64,000 nucleotides of DNA, taken from positions 186,001 through 250,000 of the forward strand of contig ML014120.1 in the NCBI GenBank assembly GCA_003615045.1, given 5' to 3'. Source of the stretch: Caulochytrium protostelioides. Lineage: Eukaryota > Chytridiomycota > Caulochytriomycetes > Caulochytriales > Caulochytriaceae. Each line of letters begins with the position of its first letter. The first letter of the stretch is position 1. The translations under genes and the position numbers were made by a program. A model generated the notes under the pieces. It was not told the origin of the DNA, did not search any database, and was given only the letters and a program-made list of their open reading frames with translations. Of the stretch, positions 40,391 to 51,345 are shown piece by piece.

Positions 40391-41726
40391 TTAGTTAGCG
40401 GGGATCTCGATCTCACCGTTGGTGATCTTGTCCTGGATGGCGCGGGGGCTCTCGCCCTCCACGGTGCAGCCGACCGACAAGCAGGTACCGAGCACCTCCT
40501 TCACGCCGCCGGAGAGCTCCTTGGAGAGCGACTTGAAGGCGAGCTTGCGGGCGATCTCAATGACATCGTTCAGAGCGAGGTTGCCCGAGTGCTTGATGTT
40601 CTTCTCCTTCTTGCGGTCGCGGGGAGGCTCCTTGAGGGCCTTGATGACCAGCGAGGACGCCGACGGCAGGATCTCGACCTTGGCCTGACGGTTCTGGATG
40701 ACCAGGCGGACGGTGACCTTCAGGCCCTTGTAGTCGGTGGTGGCCTTGGCGATGTCTTCGCCGACCTTCTTCGGCGAGAGACCGAGCGGACCGATCTTCG
40801 GGGCCAGGGCGGAACCACCGGCAACCTCACCACCGGTGGCGCGCAGCACGACTAGAGACAACAACAACAACAAACAAAAAAAGAGGGTCAGTCCCACGCA
40901 TCACGATCAGGAGGCTCAGAGGCGAGCAGAGTGGGCTAGCACAAACAAGGCTTCCCACACACGATGGCAGGCCAAAGGACGAACATCCGCCCGCTGGCAG
41001 CCGCCATGCAGCATGATGTCGGAAAGGCCCTGGTGCGACTGCGCAGCCATGTCCGATTCCAGGCAGATCGAGCGCGACGGGGCGGCGGGACACTGAGACG
41101 CTTATCGCTAGGTGCCGGAAGCGGCCATGCGGCCAGTGCCACCACGCATCGCAGAGCGACGATCAAGGCCACGCGTCGCATTGCTTCGTGGCGCAGGACC
41201 ATGACCCGACGCGAGATCACCCGGAGGGCGATGGCGGCGGGCGGCGACACCCCACGAGACCGACGGCGAGCACGGGTCAGGCACGCGGGGTCGCTCGCGA
41301 CGCCGATCCATCCGTCGGGCAAGAGGAGCCCCCGGCGGCGCGGCGCCGGTGTCCTGCCAGCGGCCATGCCGACGGTCGATCCTTCCCGCGAACCACGACG
41401 CCGCCGCCGCGTCTGTCGGAACGCCGCGCGGGCGTCGATGGGTCGAGCACAGGCCGCGGCGCCGTCTCCGCCTGACGATCAGCGCGGTGGCGAGCCGCGG
41501 TTCCAGCGGTCGGCGGCGGGAACCGCAAGGCCGCACGGGCAGCGCGCGTGGACCGCGGGACCGCTGGCGGCGACTGGGCCGGATGGGCGATGGCGACAGC
41601 GACGGGGATCAGACGGCGGCGACGGTCCGCTGCAAAGCGGTGGTGGCGATGGCGGTATCGGCAGGGGACGGGTCGGAGGGCCAACATACCGTACTTGATT
41701 TCGTTGGGGTCGACCTTCGGGGGCAT
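40391..41726 (-). CDS. RPL12: Cytosolic 60S ribosomal protein uL11 (L12), two exons
   Basis: Ribosomal stalk-base protein that binds the GTPase-associated centre of 25S/28S rRNA. Exon 1 (41726-41690) encodes [12 protein letters not shown] plus one base. Exon 2 (40851-40391) starts with the remaining two bases of a Val codon and continues [20 protein letters not shown]. The intron of 838 bases (41689-40852) has donor GTATGT and acceptor TCTCTAG after a long T-rich tract. The spliced protein has 165 residues, the standard eukaryotic length. Family features include [49 protein letters not shown] and the C-terminal [16 protein letters not shown]. The first coding exon is very short, as often seen in fungal ribosomal protein genes. 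I looked for an intron-encoded box C/D snoRNA on the sense strand and saw none convincing. Confidence 0.96.
40852..41689 (-). other. Long intron (838 bases) in the uL11 gene
   Basis: Donor GTATGT at 41689, acceptor tctctag ending at 40852 preceded by a T-rich tract (tttttttgtttgttgttgttg). It splits a Val codon after its first base. It is several times longer than the other three introns found here. An ORF on the opposite strand inside it (40964-41698) looks like a chance frame. Confidence 0.92.
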
Positions 41727-42391
41727 CTTGGCGAATGTGTATGGGGGGTGAGGAAGGGCAGGTCGGGTGGGGTTGGAGATGCAGGATAAGGTCCTCACCA
41801 GACGGTCTCCATGCGCCACGTCCCGATGTCCCGGCACCGGCTCGTTCACCACGTCTGCCGCGTCTCGCTTGACCGAGAAGTATGCTTCATGTCTGAAGAC
41901 GCTCTGTGTTGAAATGTAAAGCGAGCATCGCGCTCCGGGATGGGCGGACGAGCGGACGAGCGGATGGATGGATGGATGGATGGATGGATGGATGGGGTCT
42001 GCCGGTCGCGGCCCTCGGCCAGCCAGCCCACCACCGGGAAAGGGGCGTCGGTGCGGCCGCACGACCCTCCGTCGACGGCAGCGGCGACGGCATTAACGAG
42101 GCCGGAGGCATGAGAGGGACCCTATCGCACGCGGCCTGCGGCGGCGGCGCGAGCCGCTCGTGACTGCGCCATTCGCGGCCCGCCTCGACCACGACGGCCG
42201 CGATCGCCCTGTGGCGTTGTTCCATCCCCTGTGGCGAGGCTTCTGACGCCATGCGGGAGATCCCGTGCGTTCCACACGACGGGGGATCGGGGACGCGCGC
42301 TGCAAGGCGCGGTGCGGGGATGCGGCGCGGCGGGAGAGCCGTGTTTCGGACCAGGACCAGACCGCATCGCGGGAAGCCGAGCCTCGCTCGC
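41727..42391. other. Upstream region of uL11 / 3' flank of transporter
   Basis: Non-coding. Immediately upstream of the uL11 ATG there is a C-rich pyrimidine tract on the transcribed strand, consistent with a ribosomal-protein leader. A (GGAT)n microsatellite lies at 41962-41993. No other gene is seen before the transporter stop codon. Confidence 0.6.
41962..41995. repeat. (GGAT)8 microsatellite
   Basis: Eight perfect GGAT tetranucleotides, preceded by two copies of ggacgagc. The location is about 240 bases upstream of the uL11 start codon. Confidence 0.95.
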
Positions 42392-44073
42392 CTAGCGGTG
42401 CTTGGCCGGCGTCGCGACCGCCGTCGGCAGCGCGATCAGGCGGGCCGCCAGGGTGAGCAGCGCGAGGGCGACGGCGCCGATCGTGTAGCAGACGTCGCTG
42501 CCCAGCATCCAGTACGTGACGGCGGCCGTGAGCGGGCCCAGCGCACGGCCAAGCTGCCCGATGCTGCGGAAGCGCCCGAGCACGGCGCCGTGGTGGCCGG
42601 CGGCGTGCGGCGCCAGCAGACTCGCCCACGACGCCAGGCTGGAGGACACCGTGGCCGAGGTGAACGCGAGCAGCGCGGCCGCGAGCCGCAGACGGGCCGG
42701 CGAGTGGGCGCGCGCCAGCACGGCGAGCCCCGCGGCGCCGGCGGCCATGCCCTGCTGCGCCATGCGGCGCTCACCCTGGCGCGCCGTCGCGCGGCGCGTG
42801 TAGCCACCCATGACGGCGGCCGAGAGCAGGCCCATGGCACCGAGCAGCATGCCCTGCTGCGTGCGCGAGTATCCGAAGCGGTCGAACGTCAGGAACGTCA
42901 GCGTGAACTCCATTCCCGAGAAGAGGAACAGATACGCGCAGTGGAGGCCGCCAAGACGGCGCAGCGCGCGGGTGGCCGCGGCGGGGTCCAGCGCCGTCGC
43001 GCCTGCGGCGGCTTCGGCGACGGCCGGCGGCGTGGTCGTGGTCGTTGCCTTGGCGGAGCTTGGGCCCGACGCGGCGATGGTGCCGTCGCCGTCGAGGCGG
43101 TAACCCCGGGTTTCGGGCATCCCGACGAGCAGATACACCGCCTCGACGGCAATGAGCACCAGCGCAAACAGCGCCGGCCCCGAGAACTCGTAGGCGCCCC
43201 AGCTGGCGAGGAACGGAAGCGCCCGGGTGACATCCAGGCTGGTAAAGTACGCGCCGAGGGGTGGGCCGGCCGTGAAGCCGAGACTGAAGGCGATGCCGAC
43301 GAGGGCCATCCCGCGGGGCCGCGAGGTGGCGTCTGTGACATCGGCGATCATGGCCTGCGAGATCTGCACGTTGCCTTCGGTGAGTCCGCCAATCGTTCGC
43401 GAGAGCACGAACATCGGGAACGAGGTGGCGATCAGCCAAAGAAACATAGAGACGGCATTCCCGAGCTAGCAAGGGCCCATCAGCACCCGCAAACCACGAC
43501 CAGACAAAAGAAAACAAGACCCGGCGACGCGTCAGCATTGTGGAGACATGGTCAATCAATGAATGAGTCATCGAGGCTCCATGAGCACCGGCCCATGAGC
43601 GAGGGGACCCCCGTGGGGAGGATACCTACCATACTGACGAGTAGGATCGGACGGCGGCCATAGCGGTCGCTGAGGCGACCGATCCACGGGCTGATGAGAA
43701 ACTGCAGCAAGGCAAACCACGAGCCGAGCAGCCCGCCGAGCAGGATGATATCGAGGCGCGACTGCGGCGCGACCCCCGCTGCGCGCTGCACCTGCTTCAC
43801 CACATCCAAGCACGTGGCGTAGAGACTGCCAGCGTCGCGGCCGTCCGTCTGCTCATAGTACCGCAGCAGCTGCGGAAACAGCGGCAGAATCACCGTGAAC
43901 GCCAGGATATCGAGCAGCAGCGCGGAAAAGATGAACCGCAGGATTGCCGCGGACTGCTTCGAGCCCGACGGCGGCGATCTTGAGGTCGCGGCGACGGGAG
44001 CACCGTCGGCGGCGGTAGTGACGGCGGCATCGGCGACCGCTACGCCCCCCGCGATCCGTCGCGTCACGGCCAT
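42392..44073 (-). CDS. Major facilitator transporter, MFSD10/TETRAN-like, two exons
   Basis: Integral membrane transporter related to tetracycline-resistance-type MFS and animal MFSD10. The substrate is unknown but is probably an organic anion or drug-like molecule. Exon 1 (44073-43630) and exon 2 (43465-42392) are joined by an intron of 164 bases with donor GTAGGT and acceptor GCTAG, both phase 0. The join reads GRRPILLVSM + LGNAVSMFLWL, restoring a continuous third helix. Total 505 residues. Exon 1 starts MAVTRRIAGG, followed by TM1 (RFIFSALLLDILAFTVILPL), TM2 and MFS motif A as GRLSDRYGRRP. Exon 2 has the MFSD10-like SRTIGGLTEGNVQISQAMIA and GIAFSLGFTAGPPLGAYF, a cytoplasmic Ala/Thr-rich loop, and six further helices. 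About twelve helices in all fit the family. It is divergent from the NAPE-PLD-like gene. Confidence 0.9.
43466..43629 (-). other. Intron (164 bases) in the MFS transporter gene
   Basis: Donor GTAGGT at 43629, acceptor GCTAG ending at 43466. In-frame continuity on both sides restores an MFS transmembrane helix. The last base of exon 1 is 43630 and the first of exon 2 is 43465. Confidence 0.85.
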
Positions 44074-45057
44074 GATGAGCGTACGGTTGGAAAATGAAGG
44101 GCAAGGTAGACGGGACGGCGTCGCCCGATGGCACCACAGACCGAAGCAGGGATCGGCCGGAAGGGCTCGGACCCGTCCTTGGCTGCCAGCCCGTTGCATC
44201 GACGAACATCGCGTGCGGCAGCCACGCGCGCGTATCGCGCCATACGGCCGTCCCACCCACAGCAGGAGATCACCATACCGGCACGATGGCCATGCGCGTG
44301 GTCTCTCAAGTGATGGGCGCCGTCGCCGTTGCGGCGCATCGGATAGCGGCCGAAGACGGATCGGCCTCGCGCCTCCGCCGCGGCCGAGGTTGGCGGCGAC
44401 GGCCGACCCGCCGGGGGGCGCCGACGCTGGGTCCTTGCCGACGCCGCTTGCGCGCCCGCCACGGGGCTGCCTTGGCCTTCGCCGCGCTTTCCAGCCGTCG
44501 CCGCCGTCGCTCGAGCAGCTGGTGACGGCGACGTCGGCGCCCATCGGCCAGGATCCAGCGCCAGAAAGACATCGTCCAGCAGACGCGTCGTCGTTCGGTA
44601 TGGCCATCGCCCACACTGAGCGACCCACGCGGCCATCCGCTCCGCCATCCGCTCCGCCTGGCCGCCGGAACTGGACGCCGGAACTGGACGCCGCCGACGG
44701 CATCCGGATGATGCATAGCACAACGCCGTCCGCTGCACACGATGCGAGGACGCGGACGCGCTGATGCAGCTCCGAACTGAGGGCCAGACCCGCAAGGACG
44801 GCGCTCACGTGCTTCTTGGCAGCCCCCGGCGCGGCCGGCGCGGCCGCCGTGCGGGCATGCGGCATGGCCGCCGTCGGACGAGGCGCGCCGGCGGCGCGCT
44901 CTTGCGCCTCATCGTGCCCCGCCCGGCCCGAACGTGGCACGGCCCATGGCGCCGCCATCGCCGCCATCGCCGCTGTTTCAGAAGGCGACGCCAGCGGCCA
45001 AGTCCCGCCGAGTGCCCGCGCCGCCTGCGCCGCATGTCCACGGGGTCTGGCCACGCT

Positions 45058-45125
<68 letters not shown>

Positions 45126-45579
45126 AATGGCGATGGCGGCTCATACCGCCGCCGCCGTCGCCACCAGACGGCGGTGTTCGCCGGGGCCAGTTCGGGGTCG
45201 CCACCCGCGCGCGTGCTGCATCGGCATCGGCACGACGACGGCTCGGCCGCGCGGTCTCGTGAAGGGACGAGGGGTGCGGCGGATCGCCCCCCCAACGCGG
45301 CGCGGCGCAGGCTGGTCCGTCCTGAACCTCGCGAGGGCCGTCGCACGCGCCATCCGGAAACCACGACACGCCGTCTGCCGCAAGACGTGAGCCGCCGACG
45401 ACCCCACCTGCCGATTGAGACGCGCGCCTGCCCGTTCCTGCCCGTTCCTGGCGCACGTGGCACCTCGCACGGAGCGCCTCGCACAGACAGGGGCCGCCTG
45501 CTCCGTCCCGCCGGCAGTTTCTCTCCGGCCGTCCCGGCGACGGCGCGTCGGGACGGCCGCCGCGTCGCCCGCCAGGGCC
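44074..45579. other. Divergent spacer between transporter and NAPE-PLD-like genes
   Basis: No supported gene despite long open frames in this GC-rich stretch. It contains duplicated short blocks around 44637-44692 (ccatccgctccg twice, ggaactggacgcc twice) and the large (GCG)n run at 45061-45125. It presumably holds both promoters. Confidence 0.55.
45061..45125. repeat. (GCG)n microsatellite, about 21 units
   Basis: About 65 uninterrupted bases of GCG/GGC repeat in non-coding DNA, about 455 bases upstream of the NAPE-PLD-like ATG. It is the longest pure trinucleotide run in the window. Confidence 0.97.
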
Positions 45580-47076
45580 ATGACGACTATGGCGCTGGCC
45601 TCGTCGGCGCTCCAGTCGCCCTGGTCCGCCTCGGCGGCCCTCGCGGCGCCATCGCCCGCGCGTCGGTGGACCACGTGGCTCCTCTTCGTGGGCGGCGGCG
45701 CGTCCGTCTTCGGCGCCGCTCTCCTGTATGAGCATGCCCGCTGGTTCTGGCACCGCCGCGCGCGCCGCGCGGCCGTCGCCAAGCGCTATGCGAAGCACTG
45801 CGCGGCACGCGCTCAGGCCGCCGCTCAGGGCCCCGAGGCCTCGGCCGCCGCCACCACCTCCAGCCATGCAGCGACGCAAGCGCTGCCGCCGCCGCCGCCG
45901 CCGCCCATGTATCTGCCGCATCCGCTGGACGCGGCGTCCCTGGACGCGGCCGAGTGCGGCGCGGCCACGGCGCTGCTCCCGCCCCTGCCAGGCTCGTGGG
46001 CGTCGCGGGCGTTCGCGAGCCTTGCGGTCGCCGGGCGGTACTGCAACCCGTTCAGCGAGTGGCAGGACCGCTGCACGACCAATCTCTGGGAGTGGCTGCG
46101 ATGGCGCTTGTCCCGCGTCGACGAGAACCGCGGGCTGCCGGTCGGCGACGCCCTCGCCGCCGTGCTGCCGAGCGAGACGCCCGACTTTGATTTGCTCGCG
46201 CGGACGCAGCGCGCGATGGCGGCGCCCACGGCCGCCAGCCGCCCGGCCATGGCCATCACGTGGATCGGCCAGTCGACGTGCGTCGTGCAGATGGGCGGCA
46301 AAACTCTGCTGACCGACCCGATTTTCCAGATGCGCACCGTCGACTACATCGGCCCGAAACGCCTGCGCCCGCCGCCATGCACGCTGGAAGCGCTGCCGCC
46401 CGTGGACCTCGTGCTGGTGTCGCATAACCACTACGACCACCTGGACGCCCATGTCGTCGACGCGTACGGCGACAGCGTCACATGGGTCGTGCCGCTCGGG
46501 CTGGGCCCCTGGTTCCGCGCGCGCGGCGTCACCAACCTCGTCGAGCTGGACTGGTGGGCCTCCGCCCGTGTGGCGGGGCTGCAGATCGTCGCGACGCCCG
46601 CGCAGCACTGGTCGGGCCGCCATTTCTTCGACGTCAACGCGAGCCTGTGGTGCAGCTTCCTGGTGCGCGACGACCAGCAGACCGGCGCGTCCTTCTTTCA
46701 CTGCGGCGACAGCGGCTACTGCCCCGTCTTTGGCGAGGTCCGCGCGCTGTTTGGCGACGTGACCGCCGCCGCGCTGCCGATCGGCAGTTATGCGCCGCGC
46801 TGGTATATGCAGCATCAGCATATGGATCCCCGCGAAGCCTGTTGTGTGCATCGCGACCTCGGCGCAACCCTGTCGATCGGCGTGCATTGGGGCACGTTCC
46901 TGATGTCCGATGAACATTTCTTGCGCCCGCCACGCGAACTCGCTGAGGCCGCCGCCGCCATGAATCTCCCGAGCGACGCCGTCATCACCACGCCCTTTGG
47001 CCGCACCGTCCTCGTCACGATGAAACAGTCGTCGTCTGCGAATGCCGAACCGCAGAGTGACACGATATCGTCGTAG
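45580..47076 (+). CDS. NAPE-PLD-like metallo-beta-lactamase-fold phosphodiesterase
   Basis: Zinc-dependent hydrolase related to N-acylphosphatidylethanolamine phospholipase D, which releases N-acylethanolamines in animals; fungal substrates may differ. The ATG at 45580 gives 498 residues. A membrane segment sits near residues 30-50 (WTTWLLFVGGGASVFGAALL). The catalytic fold begins with MAITWIGQSTCVVQMGGKT and TDPIF. The metal motif is exact: HNHYDHLD with His282, His284, Asp286 and His287. It is followed by TPAQHWSGR (His343), FHCGDSGYCPVF (Asp377) and GVHWGTF (His436). DWWASA and PPRELAEA near the C-terminus also fit the family. The N-terminal 200 residues contain a Pro run and are longer than in human NAPE-PLD (393). 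Stop is TAG at 47074-47076. The next gene converges on it only 65 bases away. Confidence 0.92.
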   Translation: MTTMALASSALQSPWSASAALAAPSPARRWTTWLLFVGGGASVFGAALLYEHARWFWHRRARRAAVAKRYAKHCAARAQAAAQGPEASAAATTSSHAATQALPPPPPPPMYLPHPLDAASLDAAECGAATALLPPLPGSWASRAFASLAVAGRYCNPFSEWQDRCTTNLWEWLRWRLSRVDENRGLPVGDALAAVLPSETPDFDLLARTQRAMAAPTAASRPAMAITWIGQSTCVVQMGGKTLLTDPIFQMRTVDYIGPKRLRPPPCTLEALPPVDLVLVSHNHYDHLDAHVVDAYGDSVTWVVPLGLGPWFRARGVTNLVELDWWASARVAGLQIVATPAQHWSGRHFFDVNASLWCSFLVRDDQQTGASFFHCGDSGYCPVFGEVRALFGDVTAAALPIGSYAPRWYMQHQHMDPREACCVHRDLGATLSIGVHWGTFLMSDEHFLRPPRELAEAAAAMNLPSDAVITTPFGRTVLVTMKQSSSANAEPQSDTISS

Positions 47077-47141
47077 CCCGTCGTAGCCCGTCGTGGCGGA
47101 GCGCCGCTTGTATATAGGAACTAATTTTACTAACTGATTCT

Positions 47142-48901
47142 TTACAGTTCTTCCTCGGCCCGCTTCGTCGTCGTCGTTGTCGCCGCTTTTTTCTTTTTTG
47201 GGGCACTCGATGCATTGGGCGATGCAGCTGTCGCGGGGTTCTTGGCCTTCGCTTTCGCCTTCGCCTTCGCCTTCGCTTTTGGCCTCGCTTGCGCGTTGGA
47301 CTCGTGTTCGGCCCGGGACTGGGCGCGACGTTCGGCAGAGGCCTTGGCCAGACGCTGACGCTTGGCCGCGATCGCGGCTTCACGCTCCGCGGGCGTCGCC
47401 GTCGTCATGTCGGCCAGCGCGTCGCGGACCACGTTTTCCACTTCGAGCAGCTCGCGGTAGTCCGGGTCGTCCTTTTGCCGCTGGTGCTGCTCCTCCAGGA
47501 TGTGTGCCAGATCCTTGAGACGGTGGCCAGTGTGCTTATACTCGCCTGCGAGCTCGCGCTCCAGCGCTTGCTGCTGCAGCGCCTCCCGTACCAGCGACTC
47601 GCGGTAGAACGCTTGCAGAATATGGCGCCGCATCTGCATCGCTTCCATCAGGTCCTTGCGCGCCGCGTTTTCCTTGAGCAGGAAGTCCAGACGGCGCATT
47701 TCTTTGTCGACAAAGAGCATGCCCTCCTCGCCGAGCCGTTTCATCACGTGGCCATAGTACCACGCGAACGGCTCGGGGTGCGACGCGATGGTCGGCTGCG
47801 CGGCCTTGGCGGCCATGGCCCAGTCGTCACGGCCCAGGTCGAGAAAGGCGCCGGCCAGCAGATCGAGCTTGATGACGCGGCCCGCGTCCGGCAGAAGTCC
47901 ACCGTCGGCATCGCGATACGTCGAGCACTTTTCGTTCAAAAACGTCCGCATCGCGTCGGCCGAGCGGCCCGGCGGTCCCGGGTCGGCCACGGTGCTGTTA
48001 GGCGCAAAGTAGTGGAGCGTCGGGTAGCCCGAGACGCCGTAGGTGGTCATGTCAGACGGGCATCGGTCGGCATCGACGTTCACGACGAGCACGTGGGCAT
48101 CGTCCTTGAAGACGCGGGCGGTCTGCTCGAGGGCGGGTTTCATGGCCTGGCAGTGACCGCACCACGTGGCCGTGAACGCCGCCAGCACGTGGCGCTCGCC
48201 GCCGATCAGCCCGGCGAGCTGCCCGTCGACGAGCTGCTGCACATGGGACGGCGGCGGCGGCACCGCCGGATCCGCTTGGGCCTGGGCCTGGGACGTGACA
48301 TACTCCACAAGCGCCTCGAGCGAGCGGCCCGCGCGGTAGTCTTCGGGCTGCTGGCTGTGCTTCGGAAACCACTTGAGCGTGGGGAACCCCGTGATGCCCA
48401 GGCGCTCGCCGATGGCGCGGTGGGCGTCGGCGTCGATTTTGGCGACCACGATGTCGTCGGCATGGTCCGCGAGCCGTACCGCGAGCTGGTCCCACGTGGG
48501 CGCGAGCGTGCGGCAGTGGCCGCACCACGGCGCATACACTTTCAGAAACACGTGCTTCGGGCCGCCAACGACCTATCATGGATGCCGTGGTGAATGCCGC
48601 CGTGCCATTATGTGCAGAAATGTCATCAGCACGCCGCGGACGCCATCAACGCATCGCGCCATGTTGGGTCCGTACGATGGCATTTTTCAAAGCAGGGCAG
48701 ACAGGAGCGTGTCAGTCAAGATGCTGCCGCTAGGCGCCGGATCGGCACAACACAGGTTCAGCGGTCCAGCGGGTCGCGCATTACCTCATCGAAGTTCTCG
48801 GGCGTCAGCATCACAACGTGACCGCTGGCGAGAACGGCGTGGACGCCGACCAGCGCTAGGAGCAGCAGCTGGCCGAACGTGGCGAGCGCGCCATGCAGCA
48901 T
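47142..48901 (-). CDS. Protein disulfide isomerase with two thioredoxin domains and ERp29-like tail, two exons
   Basis: ER-lumen oxidoreductase that forms and rearranges disulfides in secretory proteins. Exon 1 (48901-48785) encodes 39 residues: a signal peptide starting MLHGALATFGQLLLLAL, then VVMLTPENFDE. Exon 2 (48572-47142) continues VVGGPKHVFLKVYAPWCGHC. The intron of 212 bases has donor GTAATG and acceptor ATAG, phase 0, and the join restores the standard PDI start. The protein has 515 residues. Active sites CGHC lie at 56-59 and 177-180, with cis-proline segments TGFPTLKWF and SGYPTLHYF. A helical ERp29-C-like domain with LAGAFLDLGRDDW follows (about 270-390), as in the PDI-D subfamily. 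The end is unusual: a helix-rich Arg/Glu region, six Lys-Ala dipeptides, a Lys/Thr stretch, and terminal AEEEL instead of HDEL or KDEL. Confidence 0.93.
48573..48784 (-). other. Intron (212 bases) in the PDI gene
   Basis: Donor GTAATG at 48784 and acceptor GATAG ending at 48573. Removing it joins TPENFDE to VVGGPKHV in phase 0, matching the canonical PDI N-terminal sequence. This makes the intron call strong despite the slightly unusual donor. Confidence 0.93.
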
Positions 48902-49781
48902 CGCGGCGGTCCCTCAGGATGGGCTGATGGGAAGGAGCGACAGCAGGCTCCACGATCGCGGCGGCAGGGAGCCAGGATAGCCGAGACGCGAGACGACGCA
49001 CGACGCGGCACCACGTGGTGGACAGACCCAGTGGACGCCAAGAGAGTCGCAACGGATCTCGCGGTGCTGAGACAGCAGGGAATCGCATGGCATCCCGGCC
49101 GCCGCTGGGCTCCGATCTCCAGTGCGGTTATTTGGTGCATGGACGGCGCCGCCGCGCCGCCGCGCCGACGAGCCGACGCAACGACGGCTGGACGGATGCA
49201 GAGTCCGCGTGTTCACCCAAAAGCAGGCCACGTGGCGCAATGTCGGCCGACCCATCGAGAGACATCGGCCAGCCGATCCCTCATGCAGCAACACGTGCAC
49301 GACGCGTGTGCCGCCCCGCGGCGGCCTTCCAGTCCGCTGCTGGTCGACGAGGCCTGGACCCACATCCCGCCGCCGCCGCAACCGCCGCCGCCGCCGCCGC
49401 CGCCGCCGTAGCGCAGCGACCCCGGTTGAGGGCTTCGTGACTGCGCCACCGCCATGACTGCGCCACCGCCACATCGCTGCGCCACATGGTGCTCCGCCCG
49501 CGCCCGTCGGGCCCCTTCGGCGGCCAGCAGCGTGGCACCTCATCCTCGGGCCCTGGAGCCGGTCGCCTTCGATACCACCGCCGTCCGCCTCCTCTCGGGG
49601 GGTCACTACCACGCCGACGCCGTCGCCGTCGCCGTCGCCGTCGCCACCGCTGACGCCACCGCTGACGCCGTCGCGATCACCGTCAGGTGTCCGCCGTCCA
49701 CCGTGTCCGCGGCCCTTCTCCGACGCCCCCGGTCCCTTTGTTCCGAGTGATCTACGCGCCCGACCAACGCCACGCGACGCC
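48902..49781. other. Divergent spacer between PDI and F-box genes
   Basis: No supported gene. It contains a (CCG)9 run at 49382-49408, short duplications of ctgcgccaccgcc around 49441-49485, and a gtcgcc tandem followed by cgctgacgccac units at about 49615-49665. It is presumed to contain both promoters. Confidence 0.55.
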
Positions 49782-51313
49782 ATGGCCGCGGCCTTTCCTG
49801 CCGCGCCGTCCTCGCCGCCAGCAGCGCCACCGGCATTAGCGTCTCCGCCGCTCGGTGGCCCCACGACGCCGCAGCGCGCGGCCATGGACGGCCACGCCCG
49901 CGACCGGGCCACCGACGCCGCGCCGGCGCGGGAGGGCAGCAATCACTGGACCCAGAGCCGGCGCTATGACGGGTCGACGCGGCAGCGCCGCAAGCAAGAC
50001 GCTTACGCCACGATGGCACGGCTCACGATGAGCGGCGCTGGCGGCGCACGGCCGCAGCACGCTGCGTCCGACGCCGTGGCCGCGACGGGCCGGTCGATCA
50101 ACGACTTGCCGGCCGAGATCTTTCTCCGATGCCTGTCGCCCGTCGGGTATGAGCGGCTTCCGGATCTGAGCCGCGTGTGCCGACTGTGGCAGGCGCGGCT
50201 CAACGACGATGTGCTGTGGCGGATGGCGTTCATGGACGCGCACGCGCAGCAGCTGCCGATGACGCGGCTCGACGATCGCTCCTGGCAGGGCGAGCTGCTG
50301 CTGCGCGAGCGGTACCGCCACGCGTGGCGCAGCACGCCGACGCCGTGGCTGCTGCATGCCAAGAGCGCCGCCACCGACGGCGCCGTCCACCCGACCTTCA
50401 TCGACCTCGCCCTCGCCGCCGACGGGCGCCACGTGCTCCTGCTTGCGTCGGCGTCCTATGGCGAGCTGTCCCGCGCAATCGTCACGCGCGCCGACCTCAT
50501 GCCGGCGCCGCGGCTCGCGAGCGGTCATGTGGCGTCCGACACGCTGTGGACGGACGCCGAGCAGCCGCTTGTCCATCTCTCGCCTGCGGGCGCCGTCCTG
50601 CTCAACGCCCCCGACCAGCGGCTCGAGTGGATCCAGCTCGCGAACGGCTCGGCACCCGGCCCGCGGTCCCATCTGGGCACCTCGGTCCACACGGCGCTGC
50701 TCTCGACCCACTTCCTTCAGGCGACCCTGCTCGACCGCTGGACCGCCCGCCACGGCGAGGCCCTGACCGTCGTCGCGGGGCCCGAGGCCCTCGTTCTGGT
50801 GGGACCGGCAGCGCGGCTCGTAGCCCATCTGTCATGGCCGACCCGGCGTGCGGCCTCCGGGACGGCGGCAGCGTCGGCGGCAGCGTTGCCCGCCCGTGGT
50901 CGTCCTCGGACGGTGCCCCCGCCGTCGCCGGTTTGCCTGGAGTGCCGCCATCCGGATTACGTTCTCGTCGGCTGGACGGACGGCTCGGTGCTGGTCTACG
51001 CCGCCGCCACCCGCGTCGTGACGGCCGTCGGCGGCGGTCTCGCCGGAGGTGGTCCGGCGGCCCCGACGCCTGTCGTCACCGGCCTCACCCACGTCGGCAC
51101 CTTCATGCCGCCTCCGAGCGCCGCGGGAGCCCCCGTCGAGACCCTCGAGTGGCATCCGAACGGGACACACCTCGTCGTGCTGTCCAAGAACGGCGTCTCC
51201 GAGACGCCGGGCTTCTTTCTCCATCTCGAGCGGCGCCCGCCCGTCCATGCGACGCTGGGTGGCGGGGCAACGCTGGGTGGCGGGGCTGCGGCTGCTGGTG
51301 CCGCTCCCGATCC

Positions 51314-51345
<32 letters not shown>

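Noticed and set aside
40964-41698. Plus-strand ORF of 244 codons inside the uL11 intron
   Set aside because: Arg/Ala-rich chance frame without motifs. It also overlaps the antisense of uL11 exon 1.
43552-46917. Minus-strand open frame of 1121 codons
   Set aside because: Only its last part (44073-43630) is coding, as exon 1 of the MFS transporter. The rest is antisense to the NAPE-PLD-like gene and to a microsatellite and has Arg/Gly-rich chance composition.
47128-47147. Perfect TACTAAC followed by TTTACAG on the plus strand just after the NAPE-PLD-like stop
   Set aside because: It looks like an intron 3' end, but no suitable donor gives a sensible exon, and the supposed exon would be antisense to the PDI gene. 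Probably chance in a short AT-rich junction.
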